Source of the DNA: Adineta vaga
Lineage: Eukaryota; Rotifera
NCBI GenBank assembly: GCA_021613535.1
Contig: CP075494.1
Location: 9,114,001-9,178,000 of the forward strand
DNA: 64,000 nt
Direction: 5' to 3'
Part shown: positions 63,379 through 64,000 of the stretch, one piece after another
Numbering within the stretch: the stretch's first letter is position 1
Layout: each line of letters begins with the position of its first letter
Notes under the pieces: generated by a model
Told to the model about the DNA's origin: nothing
What the model saw: the letters and a program-made list of their open reading frames with translations, nothing else
Databases searched by the model: none
Made by a program: the position numbers and the translations under genes

Positions 63379-63861
63379 AAATATGCAAACCATCAGATTT
63401 CCACGTATTCTGTGTTTATTTTATTTTTTCCATGAACAGCACAACATTTTCATTCATTCATTCATTGTCTTCTCTCCTTTTATTTATAATCTTGTACACA
63501 ATGCTTCTTGTTTGTTTGTGTAGCTTGCTCGACGCGCATATATTACTTTTGTCTTCTATTCAGTCTTTTTTAAAATTCATTAATCAAATATTCCCTCATA
63601 TATTCATACGTCAAACTAATCTTGTGCAATGTTTTCTTCTTTTGTCTATGTTGTAGAACGCGCGTATCTATATATATATAAACATGAAACTTACTTTTGT
63701 CTTCAGCGAACAGTGTTTCCAAACGAGATATCCTTTTTTTCTCTGTTAGTGTATTTGTGTACCTAATTGCCTCTATTTATTGAATATGCATCTTCGTATT
63801 TTTCTTTTCTTTTTTTTGCTTGTGCACAGCAAATCTATGTGTTCTAGAGATGAATTAATCA

Positions 63862-63867
63862 AATAAA
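63862..63867 (+). terminator. Poly(A) signal AATAAA, UNC-18 gene
   Basis: AATAAA about 480 nt after the UNC-18 stop codon, in an otherwise gene-free 3' flank (63379-64000). Confidence 0.45.
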
Positions 63868-63902
63868 AATTATTCACCATATAAACTACTTGTTTTCTTC
63901 CG

Positions 63903-63942
63903 TATATATATATATATATATATATAGATGTGTGTGTGTGTG
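63903..63942 (+). repeat. (TA)n-(GT)n microsatellite
   Basis: About twelve TA units followed after a short interruption by about seven GT units. Confidence 0.9.
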
Positions 63943-64000
63943 ACAAACATTGAGGATGACTTCTATTGATAGCATTGGTTTTTATGCATCAATGATTTGA

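Overview
This is a eukaryotic, AT-rich, gene-dense window. Genes have many short GT-AG introns (mostly about 50-90 nt), A/T-ending codons and animal-specific families (CaV2 and SK channels, UNC-18, CAMSAP, INSIG, TGF-beta). The compact gene structure together with an intronless ADP-ribosyltransferase + TPR gene points to a bdelloid rotifer (Adineta/Rotaria type). That assignment is inference: no rRNA or mitochondrial marker is present.

Layout. 1-8.2 kb (+): the 3' two-thirds of a CaV2 (N/P/Q-type) calcium channel alpha-1 gene, from domain II to the stop, including a tandem pair of alternative exons in domain IV. 9.3-11.3 kb (+): beta-tubulin. 11.9-12.7 kb (-): unknown two-exon gene. 13.7-15.8 kb (+): RBM39-like splicing factor. 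16.4-17.3 kb (+): INSIG. 18.9-29.0 kb (+): a GPI-type three-Ig-domain cell-surface protein whose two largest introns each hold an intronless same-strand gene (a multi-pass membrane protein and a TGF-beta-type ligand). 29-31.5 kb: no gene seen. 31.6-36.2 kb (-): CAMSAP/Patronin. 37.6-39.0 kb (+): a Cdt1-like licensing factor lacking the central geminin-binding domain. 39.2-40.9 kb (+): nucleoplasmin-like FKBP. 41.4-42.5 kb: a composite fold-back (MITE-like) structure. 42.7-45.5 kb (+): intronless ART-TPR gene with one frameshift. 45.9-46.3 kb (-): a three-exon gene for a 54-residue membrane micropeptide. 47.0-47.8 kb (+): four-finger C2H2 protein. 47.8-51.7 kb: mostly non-coding. 51.7-55.6 kb (+): SK (KCNN) potassium channel with a frameshift at the pore. 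56.5-58.5 kb (-): AKAP1-like KH-Tudor protein. 59.1-63.4 kb (+): UNC-18/STXBP1 with two candidate cassette exons.

Functional theme. Several genes serve neurons and secretion (CaV2, SK, UNC-18, Ig adhesion protein), others the cytoskeleton (tubulin, CAMSAP) or nuclear housekeeping (RBM39, Cdt1, FKBP). Nothing suggests co-transcription; they look like ordinary neighbours.

Exon maps were made by hand from GT/AG sites and reading phase. Every multi-exon model given closes in frame except the SK channel (one base missing at the pore, plus an ambiguity at the N-terminus). The three-Ig gene closes only if a weaker acceptor is used, and the ART-TPR gene needs one base. These apparent single-base breaks may be assembly errors; that cannot be judged from sequence alone.
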